Below are positions 1-23,100 of a stretch of 64,000 bases of DNA, piece after piece. Made by a program: the position numbers and the translations under genes. Positions within the stretch are counted from its first letter, which is position 1, and each line of letters opens with the position of its first letter. Location of the stretch: NCBI GenBank assembly GCA_026413225.1, contig CM048552.1, positions 204,303,553 to 204,367,552 of the forward strand, in the 5' to 3' direction. The stretch comes from Otis tarda. Lineage: Eukaryota; Chordata; Aves; Otidiformes; Otididae. Below the pieces are notes generated by a model that searched no databases, was not told the DNA's origin, and saw only the letters and a program-made list of their open reading frames with translations.

Positions 1-407
1 CCCCAGTTTCCACTCACCACGTTTCGGCTAAGTGGTGAGAGAGGAGTGAGGACTGTTGGTCTCCAATTCTGTCCTGCTCCTGGCTCTCCTGTAAGCACCA
101 TGATGAGACCAGGAGGTCTCTTAAAGATGCTATCGGGGGGATCACATCTGTAGCCTCCACAGTTCCTTTGCCATAAGTGAGCCCACCTGCAGTCTTCTAG
201 TCTTCCTGTTCTTCAGTGACCTGAGCAAAACATAGACCTCTGTGGGAAGAGCCATGAAATGCAGGTTACCAACATAATGCAGTCCCAGGCTCCAGCCCTA
301 AATGTCCTTCATTAGCAAAAATTGCCTTGAATTTCAGATCTAGGGATTGGACTGTGCTGAGGTCTTAGAGTAACTCATTTGCTAACCTGCTGTTGTTTCC
401 TCTTTAG

Positions 408-9748
<9,341 letters not shown>

Positions 9749-10162
9749 TACGAACTTTTTTTTTGCTAAGTACCTTCCCAAGACCATGGGGGCAGCTTTT
9801 CTGAAACCCTCTGGATTTCCAGCGTGGTGTCTGGGAGATGCCAACCTATTTATTTATTTCTCTCCAGGGTAATTTATTAGTACTGTAGCACTAGAGGAAG
9901 CTTAAGCAAAAACAAAGAAACGAGGCCCCCTATGCAATTAACCTTCTCAGTGGCTAGATTATAATACAAGCTAATTGCACTTGCCACCTAAAAGAAACCT
10001 AGAGCTCTCTCTTTGCTCACTTACATGCTGGAAATCACTTGGCTTTACAGAGAGACTGTGCACTAGCATGAAGTACTGTGAAGGAAAAACATCTACCCTC
10101 CCCTTTGCTAAAAGGAAATACCGACTCTGACATTGCAGTGGAGCCTAGAATTCAACTGTAAA

Positions 10163-10339
10163 GTCATAGAATCACAGAATGGTTTGGGTTGGAAGGGACC
10201 TTCAAAGGCCCTCCAGTCCAACCCCCCTGCAAGGAGCAGGGACATCTCCAACCAGATCAGGTTGCTCAGAGCCCCGTCCAACCTGGCCTGGAATGTTTCC
10301 AGGGATGGGGCATCCACCGCCTCTCTGGGCAACCAGGTC
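10163..10339 (-). mobile_element. CR1 LINE 3' fragment
   Basis: Reverse-strand CR1 tail: tcatagaatcacagaatggt, then the conserved blocks ending gggatggggcatccaccgcc and tctctgggcaacc. About 177 bp, 5' truncated, as usual for CR1. It lies in the MTMR2 3' UTR or just beyond. Confidence 0.9.
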
Positions 10340-11616
10340 ATGAAACCCTCTGCTCTTAATGTCTGCATAGCAGCATTAACGAGAGCGTTTGCCAGCATAC
10401 TTGGAGATGAGCAGCGATAGCATCTGAAACATATCAATCACTGTTGTCACTTTTCCCTTCACTTTGATCTAGATCATAGGAAGCCATGTCAATGATGCCT
10501 TATTTAAAGAACAGGCAGCTTCTATCAGTAAAACATGGTGGTAGAAGAGCAACCTACATGACTTAACTTCTTTGTAGGACAAAGTTTACTCCCATCTCTG
10601 CAACTTTAGAGTCTCACTTACAGTTTACATTGGGTGTGCCAGGATGCAACTTAAGCACCCTTATATTTCTGAGCTGGGGAAGCAGAGCGTGGCTCCCCAG
10701 GCTTTCTGCAGCTCCTCTGTCCTCCAGTGCCTCATACTCATCAGGGGAAAGGTAGTGGAATACCAAGGAGCATATGTGAACTGCTGGGATCAGTCATTTC
10801 ATTTTGCTTGGGTAAGCATAGTCAGTGATTTTAATGCTTCTGTGGCAGGATCATAGTGGCATAGTTGAGATATTTCGGTTTTCGTTAACTAATGGAAGCA
10901 ACTGTGTATCAACCAAAGAAGCTTTTCTGCCTGCATTGCAACCGCTCCTTAAGAAACCGCTTAGCCAGTTCCTGAGGCCAATGTTTAGGTCTTTTTCCTC
11001 ATAGCATACTTCAAGAATGAGTGTTACCTGACTAAACTTAAGTCAAAAGTAAATTTTAATACAAAATTTTACTGTAGAAGGGGAGATAAAAAACACACTT
11101 GGTGAAACCATGAGTGTCCCTGTGCTCTTCCAAACAGCTAAGTGCAGTTTTGCAGAAGATAGGGCTTACAGCAAAGGAAGTTATGAGCATGCAAGGATCT
11201 TTACTCCAGGCTGCTTTTCATCTCCATCTGAAGAGGGGCACTGCTTGGTCCAGGTTCCTGTGCTGCTTTTTTTATTGTAGGATCCCATAATATGGTCACC
11301 AATTTAATACACCCATCAGCATGCTGCTTCAGCCAGCCTCTCTTCCGCAAGAGAGAAATATTTTCTGAGAGTCCAAGAGTGGACCAGTTTACACATTAGA
11401 AATTGCCTTTCAAAAGCCACATTCCTTTGGAGGCAGTAACAATAATTTCCTCCTGCAGTCTCCATTTCTGCCTGCTCTGCTGCAATTAATGTTTCTACTG
11501 ACAGAGAAATCCACAGCCACCTTCTGACAGAGTGAGCAACAGGCATCACTGCATCACCTTTGTTACAGGGTGGCCTGAGACATTATGGTTCAGTACTGCA
11601 AAGAATCCACACAAAA

Positions 11617-11650
11617 CACCTTCTGAAGGACTTCACCTTCTGAAGGACTT
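11617..11650. repeat. Perfect 17-bp tandem repeat (2 copies)
   Basis: The unit caccttctgaaggactt occurs at 11617-11633 and again at 11634-11650 without a mismatch, in the interval between the MTMR2 and CEP57 stop codons. Confidence 0.9.
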
Positions 11651-11880
11651 GGATTTGCTTTAAGGCAAAAGGGCAGATCTGCTCTTACGTACAATCACTA
11701 GAAGATGGTTGACAGCATTATTCTCTATTAGCAAATTGACTCTGTGTGTATGTTTGGTTTCTTGATGAAAGCTGTTTGGTTTCCTTAACACTAATAAAAA
11801 TTGATAAATGGGTGAGGCTCCTGTGCTCTTACTTTCTCCAAAGGAGGGTAGGACATTAATAATAATAAAAAAAAAAACCA

Positions 11881-12882
11881 CACCACTGAAAATTTACTGT
11901 GTCATAGCACAAGCTTGCTCTCATTCTTCTGTCGATGGTCTTGCAAGATACTAATGTTCAAACCCTAAAGTTTAGCATGACAGGAAAACAAAATGCATTT
12001 TTGGACAAGTTTCTCTTATCCTATACAGACCAACATTAATACAGATACAGTGCTTAGCTGCTCAATATTACAAAACTACTTTCACAATTAAAAATCAAAA
12101 CACTTTCTGTACTTTACAGTGCATTAGTAGAATAACTTCTGTGTAAAAGCACGATTCACATTTTTCCATGTAACTTGCATTAAGCCCAAATTCACTGGGA
12201 TGATCTCAATGCCCACTCCCTGATGCTCTCCCCCGTAGGCTTAATTCCAACCCGGGCACCTCATTCACTGCACGCAGCGCCTATGGAGCCCAAGATGCTC
12301 CTGAGCCCTCCATTTGTAAGGAGCAGCATTTTCAACTCATTTAAGACAGCCCGAGGTCACGCTGAAGTTAACCTGTCTTTGAGCAAGCTGATCCGCAGAG
12401 GTTCCTTCCCAAGCAAAACTCCCGAGTCTAGTATCAGCTACAGATCTTTAGGTACCTCCAGGATGAACCACTCCCCAAGTGGTTACTCCAGCTACCTGGA
12501 GCCCGTGTCCCTAATGTAGATGAAGGGGGATGGCTCCAGGCCTGATTAACAGCTTCTGACTTCCCTCCTCACAGCTAAAACCTTCTATGCCTCAGATGCA
12601 AGGAGGCAAGCAGGGTGGATCGCCTACAGAGAACTAAAACTCCCATCCCTTCTGCCTGCATTGACCCTACGGAGTTCCCTGCCTGTTCAGCTACAGGCAA
12701 GGGCGGACAGCTCTGCCTCTCACCTTACCAGCAGTTTGCTAGCAGCTCACAGTCACCTCCCTGCCCAGGGAGATGTCTCACCACCACAAAGAGCACACTG
12801 GACAGGGCACAGGGCTGCAGTAAACACTGAGTTCTTAGAGGGAGTGCAGCTTTCCCACAATTCATTCAACAGGCAAGCTGGC
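11881..12882. other. MTMR2-CEP57 tail-to-tail interval, no gene seen
   Basis: Open frames here (for example 98 aa at 12223-12519) have no recognisable similarity or splice context. It may be transcribed as an extended 3' UTR from either gene. Confidence 0.5.
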
Positions 12883-12888
12883 TTTATT
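12883..12888 (-). promoter_or_regulatory. CEP57: Candidate CEP57 poly(A) signal
   Basis: tttatt on the + strand reads AATAAA on the CEP57 strand, about 980 nt after the stop codon. It is the first canonical hexamer downstream of the CEP57 stop; another lies at 11271-11276. Confidence 0.5.
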
Positions 12889-13868
12889 ATTTTTCAACTG
12901 TATAAAGGGATAATCTGGGTCTTCTATACATTCCATTAATAGGAAATTATTTACATTATTAACATAATAAATAACATTTACTCAGCTGTGCAAGTCAGAG
13001 TGCAAAATGAATCACACCACTACCAAAGTAGATAGCTCAAAGCACACATTTCAAGTTAAAAGCAAGATGCCAGGACTGAATGGCATAATTGAGGCACTTG
13101 CAGTTTAAAACATTTCCGGTTTATCTCACTCCTTTACCACCCAAAGCTGTGGACTAGGAGATGGGATATTATCCTCTATCCTATAGCTTTTTCATAAAGT
13201 AGGATCGCTGTAGAAAAATTTCACTCTTCAGACTTGGATTAAATCAATCATTAAGCAAAATAATTCAGAAAAGTTATTTTGCTCCCTCATTCATCCATTG
13301 CCATTAATGCTGACTAACGCAACGCAGCAGAACAAGAACTAGGAAAGCTTTTTGAGGAGAACTCCACAGAACACCTTTGAAAGGGTTCACCTGTTCTTCC
13401 CTGGACACTCTCAGTTTGAGTGACTGCAGCTGCACACAGAACCGAACTGACAAAAGCCCTGAAGACTGAGGGTTGCAGTGTCATTTTCAAACAAGATGCA
13501 TCTTGAGAAGCCACCCAATGCACAGTTCAACAACAGCGGGATGTCACACTGGTATTTCACACACACCAGCCCACATAAATGTGCAGTCTTTGTGTGCCGA
13601 AAGAAAATGGAGGGACTGCTGGAACTGTAACACGAAAGGAATGAGTGGCGACCTACGGTTAGATTCAGTGGCTGGGTACCTTAAAAATGGAATATGTTTT
13701 AAGCTAGACCATAATATATACAATCAAACCCAGGGATGGAGAACTAAGGGCCCATTTCAAAAGTGCACTTAGCATACCGTAGTCTTTTCCACATAGCAAG
13801 AAAGGCAGCTGCTTTATATCCAGAACGTGAAGAAGTTTGATGGTTCAAGAACATCTCCTGCAGAACAG
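12883..13868 (-). other. CEP57: CEP57 3' UTR (probable)
   Basis: Sequence between the TAG/TAA-type stop of exon 11 and the first AATAAA. No competing gene model is visible. Confidence 0.5.
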
Positions 13869-14102
13869 TCAGTAGTCCCAGCTGATATCATCTTTCTGTA
13901 GTGAAGTCTGTATGGTCTGCATGTCTCTCAACAACTGAAGATTCTTCCGACTCTTCTCTCCAGGTTTCACTTTGATGGGACCAGCGTTCTTTCCTTTTGT
14001 GGTTACTGTAGTTGTTACTTTAACCTCACTAACAGGGAACTTGTCTTTTATTTGTTTAGCAGAAGTCTTCTTGGACTTGCATTCTTTCTTAAGTAGCTCC
14101 AG
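13869..14102 (-). CDS. CEP57: CEP57 coding exon 11 (terminal)
   Basis: 77 codons plus stop (421-497): [12 protein letters not shown], a Thr/Val/Lys-rich variable segment, then the conserved [20 protein letters not shown] and the ending ISWDY. Acceptor gtttctcttacag. Confidence 0.96.
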   Translation of the reverse strand: MELLKKECKSKKTSAKQIKDKFPVSEVKVTTTVTTKGKNAGPIKVKPGEKSRKNLQLLRDMQTIQTSLQKDDISWDY

Positions 14103-17100
14103 CTGTAAGAGAAACACAAAAGAAAAACATTAAGCAGTGACGTTGTTTCAGTTTATGTTGGGCAATTCTTCCAGACAGCCGAAATATCTCACCATTCCTC
14201 TCACCCAACTAAGCAAATGGATGCTTCCAAGTCACCTTGAATAATAAATATTTTATTTTCCTCTCACAGCATGGCTATACTCACATCTTTAGAATGGTGT
14301 TCAGCTTCTAGTCTGAACTACTGGGTTATCTCTTTAAAAAATGACAAGTTTGTTATGGTGGAGCATCTCCATTATGAATGTAATGGACAAAAAGTTGATT
14401 TGTTACTGTTACCATCCAGTGATTTAAAAAAAAACTAAACAGGAAACAAGTTTTTCTACATACATACTAGTGATTTCAATAGGTAGTCGCTGTCAGAGAT
14501 GTAGCTTTAAGAAGAATGCCAAAACTCTGCAGAGGTGAAGAGCTGGTATCCCCACAGAGCACCATAGATCCCAGCTTGTAAGACTCAGTACTCAGCAACA
14601 GAGGCTGAGCTGGCGTAAGCCTGAACGAGGAACCGGACAGTCCAAGGTGCAGACATTCACACTCTCAGACCACACAATGGGTGGCTTCCACAGTTCCCCT
14701 CTCTTCAGGTAGTGGTGCTCCCTCCTCCTAGTTTATAGCACCCAGCAATTTTCCTAAATCCTGACTCTTAAAACTTCTGTCAATAGCTAGTCAGAATCAC
14801 AGAATGGTTTGGGTTGGAAGGGACCTTCAAAGGTCATCCAGTCCAACCCCCCTGCAAGGAGCAGGACATCTCCAACCAGATCAGGTTGCTCAGAGCCTCA
14901 TCCAGCCTGGCCTCGAATGTTTCGAGGGATGGAGCATCTACCACCTCTCTGGGCAACCTGTTCCAGTGTTCCACCACCCTCAGTGTAAAATATTTTTTCC
15001 TAATATCTAATCTAAATCTACCTTCCTTCTATTTTGAAACCATTACACCTTGTCCTGTCACAACAAGCCCTAGTGAAGAGTTTCTCCCCGTCTTTCCTGT
15101 AGGCCCCCTTTAGGTACTGGAAGGCCACTATAAGGTCTCCCTGCAGCCTCCTCTTCTCCAGGCTGAACAGCCCCAAGTCCCTCAGCCTGTCCTCATAGGA
15201 GAGGTGCTCCAGCCCTCTGATCATCTTTGTGGCCTCCTCTGCACTTGCTCCAACAGGCCCATGTCCTTCTTATGTTGGGGGCTCCAGAGCTGGACGCAGT
15301 ACTGCAGGCGGGGTGAAGAAGCCTTAGTACAGAAGCCTCAGTACATGCAGAATCATTACTACTGTGAACTGCTACACATCTGTTTCTCTGCAACAGTTCC
15401 TCTGCAGATTGTAACAGATCAAAAGGTGAGTAATGTTTCTAAGTGAAAACATTTCACATGTCCATTTTGGATGTCAGCAGCAGTGCATATTTTGTTATGC
15501 CAGATGAGGGTGAATCTTCTTGGTTCATATGAACTGAGCCAGATTAAACACCTTAGGTTAAGCTCTTTGAAAGAATTTCACTAAAATGAATGAGGATTAG
15601 AGAAAACAGGGAATCAGTAGGTTTTACAGCTTTGAATGAACAGGCTACACTATTCAAAACATTTTGTAAGTTGTTTTAAACTGAAACAGCTATTTCAGGT
15701 TTCATAGAATGCAAATCAAAACATAAATGGGTCATTTACTCCAAGCAAAGGAGAACTGTTAGAAGATTCATCTCAACAGTGCAAGCCCTTGGCAATCTAG
15801 GTCTCTCTTTAAATACAGTCTGGATTACTCTAAGCTCAGCGTGAAGAAAAGTGTTTCACAAGGGCTTCACCCCAGTATCTGTGCAGCCAGTTGTCACTAC
15901 AAACCTCACGCAAAGCAGTTGCTTTGGTTCAGCACAGCTGTCTGATGCGTGCCAGGGGTGACTGTGACAGATCAGCATACAGGCGTCTCCTGACACATCA
16001 GATACCTGACCAGAAATATCTCCCAGGCAGAGCGCTGGGGGCCCAGGAAGTAGACTCACGCCTTTCAGCCCCATAGCTGTTTCTCAGCTCATGTACTGCC
16101 CAACCAGCTTATGCTGTGTTTACAGAGTTCAACAGCTGTGGGGTTTGCTATCATACAGTGAACAATCTCTTCCCTATTTTGGGGATGAGAGGAGTGTAAA
16201 ATGCAATGCAAGAACAGATATGAAAGCTCTGCCCAGGACAGGATGAAGAGCGGGCACAAGGGTGACATGGAAGACAAAGGATACTTCTGCAGAAGGAGGC
16301 ATACAGACTAACTTTGGGACATCAACGCTAAAACTAGGCACTCCTGCTCTGCAACAGTTATTTCTGCTTTATCCAATTGCTGCTAGATTAGGATATAACA
16401 AAATAAAACCCTTTAAGATAGATACTCTACAGAAGCATGAACATAATCAAAAGTAGTTCACCTGCAGTCGATGCCTCCGGACTTTGCTGATCTGGTCTGC
16501 CTTTGCTTCCATCTTTCCCACCAGTGCCTCGAGTTCCCTCTCCAGATCTTCCCTCACTGCAATGGTTGGGGCTTCCTCAACAAGCTTGGACAGCTGCTGG
16601 TGATCACTAGCATGGAATTCAGACAGAACAAAGCTTGCATCAGGCTCCCTTGGCTTCTAGTGCTTGTACACCCAGTTCAGAAATAGCACTTCTAGGAAAC
16701 CATAGCATCAGCAGCCAAACATGTTCAACACACCGTAAGGAACCAGTAAGAACAGTTCTGCTGGTTAGCAGCGTTATTAGTTTCAGTAGCACATCTTGGT
16801 GGCAGGCTGCTGCAACATTAAGTCTCAATTACCTGAGAGTCTTCAAACTTCAAATCACGCATTCAAAGTGACCAAATAACCCCTTGAGGGCATGATCTCA
16901 GCACTCATTCAGTTACTATTTTGTGAATCTGTATCTACTGCAGCTGTGCAATTGGATAACAATACATGTTCTGTTAACCACGACAAGCCAAATGACTAGT
17001 AAAGATGTCCCTTAACAGAGGGCTGTTACCACACTCCTCCTCTACCTCTTACAAATTCAATACTGTTGCATATAAACACAGATACGGAGTCCAGATTGTT

Positions 17101-20100
17101 CATCAGAATCTAACTGCAAGGAGAAGTGATAGCCTCTGCAGCCAGTAGAACAAGAAATAATATGCTAGAGACTTCCTAAAACTAACTCCTTTCTCAGGCA
17201 AAGCCTTCCAACTTTAAAGCAAAAGGCAAAAATATAAAGCATCTACATTCATAATCTGCAATGGAGAATATGCCAGACTCACAAACTCATCTGTCCAAAT
17301 TCATCTTGTAAAGTCAGCAGCACTTCTGAGAGCTCTTCCTGGGATGAAGAGGAGTCCTTTGGCAGAGATGACTTTCTGCTTTTGCTGGCAGGATGACCAG
17401 TACTGATGGGTTTTGCTATTGGAGTATCATTTACCACACGACTGTTACACAAAGCTTTTGTGTGTTGTTTCATCAGGTGCAGAACATGTTGCACGTTGGC
17501 GCCGACTGAATGGCTGGGACTGGTAGACTGGGAGGAAAAGTAAGAGACACTTATTTTAAATGGCACTGTCGACAACCTCCTTGATAACAGTAGAGAACAT
17601 ATAAAAATAATCACAGTTTTTATTTGCTGCTAAGAAAGTATTTGTTGTTTGAAAGAATATGCACTAACAAGAGCGGCGGCTTGGCAAGCAGCACAGAGGA
17701 GAACCATTTTTTGGAAATGCTAGTTCAACAAGTTATCAATATTCAACAAGCCTTCTGAAGACAAACTGGAAGACATGAGTCAGAAGAACGTGAGATGATC
17801 TGACCACTGGGTGTCAGGAGTGCACCAAGCCAAAGCCACTTCAGGAACTGCAGCTACTGAGCATTAAGCTTTGGGATTAAGCAGCTCACCTTCCCAGCTA
17901 CAAAAGGTACATCGCCCAGACACAGCCTGTAATGGGGCTGCGGAGTGAGATGACGTGTAAAAGCACATTTCTGGAAGGAAAGAAGAGAAAAGTTTATCAA
18001 ACATGATGCTACAGCAAACCCATTTCCCTTTGCTCTGTAATAAAAGAGGCAATCTACTTTCCTGATTGCACGCACGCACCCTTATTTTACTCCTCAGTAA
18101 CTGCCCTTCTCTTTCCCCCATGTTACCTTCTGCGGCTGCTTAGTTTTCTTCCTGTATTTTCTTGCTTTTGGAGAAAGCAATGGTGATGCTGCTTGAATGA
18201 GTAGTCTGTTGGTTTCCAGGCCTGTCTGAAGCTTTAATTGAAAGAATAAGGGGAGCTACATTAATAGATAATCAGAGGCAAAGTAAGCTGAGAACTGTAA
18301 AACAACAATTTTTAAAATACACACTCACTGAAAGCAAGGGCTGAATGTTTTTAGCATGTTTTTTCAGTCCAAGGTCAATTTAAACATTAAGAATACTTCC
18401 ACTGCTAGCACTACTGATCACTAACCTTGCTAAGTTAGAGAATTGGCCTTACTGCATTACTCCCATGCAGGCAAGTGCCAAAACATCAGCTGTGCTTTAC
18501 ACTGGACAAAATATTAGGGAAGTCAAGCCACCCAACCCTGCCTGATTGATCCTGGGGCATATAGTTAACAGGCAACTATTCTTTCTGTTCTATTAAATTT
18601 GTCAGTAAAAAAAAAAAAAAACCAAACAATCTATTGTAGGAGTTAAGATTAGGATTCTCGCTGTCAACAGTGAGCTCTATACACTTTGTTGTTCCTTTCA
18701 AGAGGAAGCTATGGCATGGCTTAGAAATCATCTCCTAACCAATCTCAACTAGAAGCATTCACAGAATAATTATTCATAACAAATTTGAGACACTCTCCTC
18801 CTCCAAAGGCAAAGTCCAAAGGCAAAGATTAATGCTCGAGCCTAACACATTACCTACATACTTCTTCAGCACACAATTAATATTTAATGAACACAACACT
18901 TCAAGGTTAGGAGAACACCAGTGTCCTTATGGACTTATAACCAATAGTATATTGCCTCTTTTTTTGCCTCCCTCTATAATATTTCTCGTTAAATTATGAA
19001 CAAGGGAGCACACTTGCTGACCTTGATCTACTTAAAGCAGAGATCCTCGTACATCCTCAACCATGAATTAGTCTGAATTTCTACTCCTCTTTTCCAACTA
19101 GCTTCCTTTATTGAAGAAATCAAGCTTCAGTGCACAGGTGATGTTAGAAAAAGGTTTCCAAAAAGCTCAGAGAACTTCAGAACATTTCACACTTCAGACA
19201 GGAGGAACCCCCTCCCCCCAAAAAAGGCTTTCATTACTCTTTAAATGGGAGGCACTTCCAGCAAGTTTAGTTGAAAAGCTGATGGAAAGGAAGAACTAAT
19301 TACAATGCATTCCGGTACAAAATACATTTCCTGTTGGTTACCTCAGCTGCTTTTTCCTGAACAAGCTTCCTCGCGTGTTCTTCCTCTTGAAGCTTGTGTT
19401 CCAGCTCTTTCATTTTTTTCTAGTCAAAGTTGAATAACAATAACAACATTACTAACTAAACAATTTTTTTTTTCCCCTGAATCCCACAATAAATACTAAG
19501 AGCATGAGCTAAAGTATATCAGTTCAAATTATGACTTAAAGCAAAGCGAAGACTTCAGCATTAGAATAATTGTTGACATTTTGACTGGCGTAGGCATAAA
19601 TACAGCAGTCAAGTGCTTATGCTCAAAACTTCATTGATTTCTCTATTTTTATTTCTGCAACTGGTATCTGAATTCAAGTTGCAGACTACAGGGAGAGCAA
19701 TATACAAGGCTGTCTTTCTCTTGGGTTGTAAAAAAACCCTAGAAAACAGGTTGTTTAGTGTAGATTATCCTGACAGATTTTGTACTACAAAAGGGCTATT
19801 AGCAGTATACCATGTATCATTATAAGCTGACAGAAGAGCTGCTTTATTTAGACCACTAAAGATATGTTTGCTAATATCTATAACTTAAACTGTTAGAAGA
19901 GACAGATTTTTGAACATCTAGCCATTTTCTTACTGAAGAAGAGAAGGGAAAGTTTATGATGCCTCCGAGAGACGCTTAAGCAAAACTGAAGTGATTTCTT
20001 CTTATCGTTAAAAATCTGTAAGAACTCTTTTGAAAGCCCTCTTCAAACAAAAGAGTGAAGGGGAAAGGCACACACTTCTTTGTAAACCCTCCAACAAGAT

Positions 20101-23100
20101 TAAAACCTTGTTTAAGCAGGATACACTCAACTCCCAATATGAAAGTTACCAAATAACTGTCTGATTTTATACAGCACACTGAAAAAAACAACTCAGAGCT
20201 TGAGGACACAAAACAACTTCCCTTCTCTTCCCTCGAAGACTGATTATTCACAGAGCCACTAATCAAACTTGTTAGAAAAGCATGCAATTCAAGGTAACAG
20301 TTATATTTGTACACTTCTGTTTGTTTATAAACTCACTACCCTGAGGCAGCAAATATTTCAATTCTGCTCTACTTAAGCATCAACTGCAAGATTCATGTAA
20401 CCAGCTGTTACACAAAAGTGTTAAAGGCAACACCCTGGATAAACATTGAGGACAAAGGCACTATGTAAAAGAGTCAACTTTTCCTGTTGAATAAAAAACC
20501 CCTTTGACTTCTTTTTCATTCAAATCAGATGTATTCCAGGTAACTTAAAATAATTTTCTGCCCTTTACAGCCTGTGGCACAATACTTGATTTTTCAGTGG
20601 TCAGTCTCACAAAGATGTTTGTTTAAGCTGTTAAGTCTGATGGATTTTTTAATATGAAAATACTGAAGCAAATATTCTGTTTGAATTGAAGATTGACATG
20701 AAGCTCAGCCAACACTTTTATTACTGAAAGAGTATTATTGCAGCCAGGTATTTAGCTGCAGTGTGCAGCTCAAACTGCACAGCAAAAGTATCACAGAATC
20801 ACAGAATGGTTTGGGTTGGTAGGGACCTTTAAAGGCCATCTAGTCCAACCCTCCTGCAAGGAGCAGGGACATCTCCAACCAGATCAGGTTGCTCAGAGCC
20901 TCATCCAACCTGGCCTTGAATGTTTCCAGGGATGGGGCATCCACCACCTCTCTGGGCAACCTGTGCCAGTGTTCCACCACCCTCATTGTGAAATTTTTTT
21001 TCCTAATACCCAGTCTGAACCTACCTCTCTATATTGTAAAACCATTACCACTCATCCTTCCACAACAGGCTCTGCTAAAGAGTTTCTCCCCATCTTTCCT
21101 GTAGGACCCCTTCAGGTACTGGAAGGCCGCTTTATAAGGTCTCCCTGGAGCCTTCTCTTCTCCATGCTGAACAGCCCCAACTCTCTCAGCCTGTCCTCGT
21201 AGGAGAGATGCTCCAGCCTTCTGATCATCTTCATGACCCTTCTCTGGACTCTCTCCAACTGTTCTACATCCTTATGCTGAGGGCTCCAGAGCTGGACGCA
21301 GTACTCCAAGCAGAGTCACCCCTCCTCCCTCGACCTGCTGGCCACGCTTCTTTTGACGCAGCCCAGGATGCAGTTGGCTTTCTGGGCTGCAAGCACACAT
21401 TGCTGGCTCATGTCCAGCTTTTCATGCACCAGTACCCACAAGTCCTTCTCCACAGACCTGCTCTCCATTCTTTTGTCCCCTAGCCTGTACTGATACCAGG
21501 GGCTGCCCTGACTCAGGTGCAGGACCTTGCACTTGGCCTTGATGAACCTCATGAAGTTCACATGGGCCCACTTCTGAAGCTTATCGAGGTCTGTCTGGGT
21601 GGCACTCCATCCCTCAAGACAACTTTTACCAAATAACACAAAAAGGTATGAGACCTCAAAAGACACAGAATACCTATATTTCCTAAAAATTGGCTGCTGG
21701 GATAAGCATCCAGATTAGTTCCACCAAAGAGGGAATGTCTTCAGTGTGAAGACAGCTTTTATCTCTGTGCTTCACTAACTTGCAAATTAACACCTGCTTG
21801 ACAGCTGAGCAGTCAGTGTATACCCAGCTGGAACAGGGCAGGTGCTGCTTCTCACCACCTGGCAATCACAGATCAGAGGAAAAAGTAGAGGTGTAGTTAG
21901 CACACAGCCACAACAGGATGTGAGGACTCATTGCTTCTTTTGATCACAGAATGGTGGGAGATTTTTTTAAGTCTCATTGTTAGCATTAAGAACAGTTTCA
22001 TTACTACCAACAACAGTTTTTCAAAACTGTCATCTACACATACATTCAAATTCTGGCCATCTGGCCACACACAAGACCAGAGCCCAAACTGCACTTTTAG
22101 GGTACAAGCCCATCCCCTAACTCCATCCTCAGAGCTAAACATGCTCAGACTCTCTCACTCAGCTATCCAGAGACCGCACTGCAGGACTACAGCAGCAATA
22201 AACATACACCAGAAAACGCTTTTGAGGCAAGTACCCCAGTTAGGAGTCCTTCACATGAATAAGAACCTCAGCATTTCATTTTCACAGGCAATATTAACAT
22301 TGGCAAATTGCTTGAAGGCAATACTTATAGGGCCAGGTAGCGTCTCTGTAAAGATTAAATGCTCTCAGTAAGACCCACACACAAATTGCACTCTGGCAGA
22401 GTGTCTGAAATCAGAGGTAGTTTAATCGTTGCTTGCTCAAGAGTAGTCATTTCACCACTTTCCATCCATTTCAGCACACCGTGACATATAGAAATCGCTT
22501 TACCTATTTCATGCTTCATATTAAACTTGCAAACGTTCTCGTGGTCTTGCCACAACTAAAGCAGAAATTGAAGAGGCAACAGATGCAACTGTTTTGAGCA
22601 AAGTGTGCAGTCATCCTTGCAAGATTTCAAGGTAACACTTGGCATATGAATGCTCACATAGAAACAGAGCCTTAGAAACACAGGGAGGCAGGGGAGAAAT
22701 TTGCAGGTGGAAGCCTCTCCCTGGTTAAGCCCACTGTAGTTCCTATGCTTGGGAGTCTTGTGGTCTTTCTACAGCAGCAGAAAGAGGTGGGACGTGGACC
22801 AGACTTCAGAAGCCAAAACCACAGACGGTACACAGAAAGAACCTGACCAAACACAGTCACGCTGAACTTTTAAAAGCTACCGAATTCAAAGGAATCTTGA
22901 AGAGGCAGACTGATTCAAACCCACTGACAGCCAGCCAGCACCAGAGGCCTAGCAATGCTAAGCTCCAGAACTCTGCGCAGAAAATAACTAGTAATAATTG
23001 TGTTTCTTTAGGTGAAGGGCAGATGGCTAAAAGAAAAAACAAACACATCAAACCCACACAAGTCAAGTCAGATCTGGGTCATAACAGAACGTAATTGCTA

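Larger units (their letters stand above)
9749..11880 (+). other. MTMR2: MTMR2 3' UTR and downstream, end not fixed
   Basis: Non-coding sequence after the stop codon. Candidate AATAAA signals on the + strand lie at 11793-11798 and 11864-11869, the second running into an A-rich stretch. The tract holds a CR1 fragment (10163-10339) and a perfect 17-bp tandem repeat (11617-11650). Which signal is used cannot be read from sequence alone. Confidence 0.4.

Noticed and set aside
18225-18231. Alternative CEP57 exon 7 acceptor six bases downstream
   Set aside because: It would drop the Leu-Gln that precedes TGLETNR in the family; it remains possible as a minor NAG-type variant.
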